Source: Treponema sp. | GTDB taxonomy: Bacteria > Spirochaetota > Spirochaetia > Treponematales > Treponemataceae | Direction: 5' to 3' | Length of the DNA: 6,596 bases | NCBI GenBank assembly: GCA_021442965.1 | Contig: JABUUX010000336.1 | Location: 1-6,596, forward strand | In this document: in pieces, positions 5,106-6,596 of the stretch | Position numbering within the stretch: the stretch's first letter is position 1 | Layout of the letters: every line of letters begins with the position of its first letter | Position numbers and translations under genes: made by a program | The notes under the pieces: model-generated | Database searches by the model: none | What the model saw: only the letters and a program-made list of their open reading frames with translations | What the model was told of the DNA's origin: nothing

Positions 5106-5537
5106 ATGAAAAAATTACTGATTGTGCTGGCTCTGTTTGCTTCCGTTTCTTTCTCTATGTTTGCACAGGAAAATTCCGGAGAAACAAAAGAAGGCTGGTC
5201 AGACATGACATATTATTCAGTGCCAATTCTTAGAGTACTTGAATCAAAAGAAGCTTACGTTGTTCTTTATCAAAAAAACCATACAGGTGTTGGCTCTACA
5301 ATTATTCCTAAAGACTGGGCTTATGGAACTCCAGATGCACCAAGAAAGCTTAAATTCAGAAAACTATCACCGGGGGTTTTAAAACCATACCTTACAGTTG
5401 TAAAAAAATCAGGAGAATTCCACAGAGTAATTATGACAGTTCCGGTTAGTAAGTCACATGAAGTTTGGGGTATTTTTAATCAGAATCTGTCAGAGAGTGA
5501 ACTTTCCAAAGATTCTTTAGATGACCTTCCGCTTTAA
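5106..5537 (+). CDS. Small exported protein of unknown function
   Basis: I do not recognise the family. The 143-residue protein has a classical signal peptide, MKKLLIVLALFASVSFSMFA, with likely cleavage before Q21, leaving a mature protein of about 120 residues with no further membrane segment. The mature part contains WSDMTYYSVPILRVLES (31-47), YVVLYQK (51-57), a basic PRKLKFRKLSPG stretch (79-90) and VIMTVPVSKSHEVWGIF (108-124), with several short beta-like strands and an acidic C-terminus. It has no cysteine. AGAGG at 5095-5099 is a good ribosome binding site 6 nt before the ATG. The gene is monocistronic in appearance, with its own promoter (5035-5063) and terminator (5563-5595). It is probably periplasmic. 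Confidence 0.82.
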   Translation: MKKLLIVLALFASVSFSMFAQENSGETKEGWSDMTYYSVPILRVLESKEAYVVLYQKNHTGVGSTIIPKDWAYGTPDAPRKLKFRKLSPGVLKPYLTVVKKSGEFHRVIMTVPVSKSHEVWGIFNQNLSESELSKDSLDDLPL

Positions 5538-5562
5538 TATATTCTAAAAATCATTTATCATA

Positions 5563-5595
5563 AAAAACTGTCTCTTAAAGAGGCAGTTTTTTTTT
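5563..5595 (+). terminator. Intrinsic terminator after the exported-protein gene
   Basis: AAAACTGTCTCT (5564-5575), TAA, AGAGGCAGTTTT (5579-5590) forms a 12-bp stem with one U-G pair, running into a run of nine Ts (5587-5595). It ends only 16 bp before the start codon of the next gene. Confidence 0.9.
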
Positions 5596-5599
5596 ATAC

Positions 5600-5604
5600 A
5601 AGGA
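5600..5604 (+). promoter_or_regulatory. Ribosome binding site of the DHH phosphoesterase gene
   Basis: AAGGA lies 7 nt before the ATG at 5612 and decides that start. No promoter fits between the terminator and this site. Confidence 0.65.
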
Positions 5605-5611
5605 TTTTTTT

Positions 5612-6596
5612 ATGTCTTCTTTTAATAACTCTGATGCAAAAAATTTTAAATCATTCATTGATTCACACAAGTTCTTTTTTATAGCAGGACACAAAGAACC
5701 GGACGGGGACTGCATTGCTTCATGTCTTGGAATTGCTTCAATTTTGGATTATTTCCAAAAACCATATCAACTTCTTTCTGCAGGTCCATTCAAAAGAGCT
5801 GAAATAAAAAAATTTGAAAATAAATTTTCTTCAGAAATGGAATTCCAGACTCAGGACGAAAGAAATAATACAGGATTGATTATTACAGATTGTTCTGAAC
5901 TTCACCGCTTAGGCGATATAGACGGGGACTTGAAAGGATTAGATACATTTATCATAGACCATCATAAAACTGCAGAGATACCTGATAATGCGTCAAGCTT
6001 TATTGATTCATCAGCCCCCGCATGTTCATATCTTATCCAACTATTTTATGAAACACTTATAGGCCCGCTACCTCTTGATGTTGCCGAAATAATATTTTTT
6101 GGATTTTGTACTGATACAGGTTTTTTTAAATTTTTAGACAATAATTCATATGATGTTTTTCAAGCAGTTTCAAGACTTGTAAAATCTGGTGTTAATCCTA
6201 GAGAAACATATAAAATCATCAATTCTGGAAGACCATATTCTACCAGAAAACTACTGGGAATAATGCTCAATCGTGCTGAACAATATTTGAACGGAAAACT
6301 TGTAATCACTTATGAAACAATGAATGACACAAAACTCTACGGACAGGAAGGACGTGATTCTGATTCGCTTTACCAGCTTCTGCTTTCAAGTGAAGGAGTT
6401 GAAGCGGTTGTATTTCTAAGACAAGAAACAGAAAGCACTTGTACCGGCGGATTTAGAAGTCAGGATAAAATTGATGTCAGTACGGTTGCTTCCAAATTTG
6501 GCGGAGGCGGACACAAAAATGCTGCCGGAATGGCAACAGAAGGAAAACTTGAAACACTGATTCCTGCTATAGTTAAAGAATTTGCAAGAATTATGT
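5612..6596 (+). CDS. DHH/DHHA1 family phosphoesterase, NrnA-like (3' end outside window)
   Basis: NrnA-type enzymes are cytoplasmic, metal-dependent phosphoesterases that degrade short oligonucleotides and, in some cases, dephosphorylate pAp. The 328 visible residues show all the expected DHH motifs: GHKEPDGDCIAS at 26-37 (H27, D31, D33), ITDCSE at 91-96 (D93), DHHKT at 116-120 and FCTDTGFF at 165-172 (D168). The C-terminal DHHA1 domain carries GGFRSQDKIDVSTVASKFGG and ends with GGGGHKNAAG at 297-306. NrnA proteins are usually about 310-340 residues, so only a few codons are probably missing. The start at 5612 is supported by AAGGA at 5600-5604. The gene follows a strong terminator directly, so its transcription is unclear. 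NrnA versus another DHH phosphoesterase, such as a cyclic dinucleotide hydrolase, cannot be settled from sequence alone. Confidence 0.9.
   Translation, partial: MSSFNNSDAKNFKSFIDSHKFFFIAGHKEPDGDCIASCLGIASILDYFQKPYQLLSAGPFKRAEIKKFENKFSSEMEFQTQDERNNTGLIITDCSELHRLGDIDGDLKGLDTFIIDHHKTAEIPDNASSFIDSSAPACSYLIQLFYETLIGPLPLDVAEIIFFGFCTDTGFFKFLDNNSYDVFQAVSRLVKSGVNPRETYKIINSGRPYSTRKLLGIMLNRAEQYLNGKLVITYETMNDTKLYGQEGRDSDSLYQLLLSSEGVEAVVFLRQETESTCTGGFRSQDKIDVSTVASKFGGGGHKNAAGMATEGKLETLIPAIVKEFARIM

Noticed and set aside
1..6596. CRISPR array, insertion sequence or prophage remnant
   Set aside because: No regularly spaced direct repeats, transposase, integrase or phage genes are visible; the region looks chromosomal.

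Overview
The window looks like a low-GC, anaerobic spirochaete of the Treponema type, probably a gut or rumen treponeme. The evidence is the A/T-rich composition, the exported protein with an 'FAQ'-type signal peptide end, the lipoprotein, and an nrdR-nrdD-nrdG anaerobic deoxyribonucleotide locus. The genus is an inference from style, not a database match.

Positions 1-3799 hold an anaerobic (class III) ribonucleotide reductase operon. It starts with the 3' end of nrdR (transcriptional repressor), which overlaps the start of nrdD by ATGA. The nrdD gene (279-2393) carries the ATP-cone, the ten-stranded barrel with the catalytic cysteine, and the C-terminal metal-binding knuckle, but it stops before the glycyl radical loop that every NrdD needs. 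That loop (RIVGYYR plus the following NWNKGK block) is encoded by a separate gene (2532-3059) 138 bp downstream, fused to a thioredoxin/glutaredoxin-like domain with a CPNC active site. nrdG, the radical-SAM activase, follows 2 bp later. The reductase therefore appears to be a natural two-piece enzyme: a catalytic body, and a small radical-carrying subunit that brings its own redoxin. Both break-point ends are charged and helix-forming, so they may dock on each other. The 138-bp gap has a near-consensus promoter (TTGACA, 17 bp, TATATT) with a palindrome filling its spacer, a second palindrome downstream, and a strong ribosome binding site. The radical subunit and activase could thus be made independently of the body.

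Positions 3800-3981 hold a CAT-anticodon tRNA with its own promoter and a strong intrinsic terminator. No clear terminator separates nrdG from the tRNA.

Positions 3982-5595 hold a divergent pair of unrecognised envelope genes: a lipoprotein on the minus strand (4068-4955) and a small exported protein on the plus strand (5106-5537). They share a promoter-rich A/T intergenic region, and each ends in a terminator with nearly the same AAACTG...CAGTTT stem.

Positions 5596-6596 hold a DHH/DHHA1 phosphoesterase of the NrnA type, cut by the window edge very near its 3' end.
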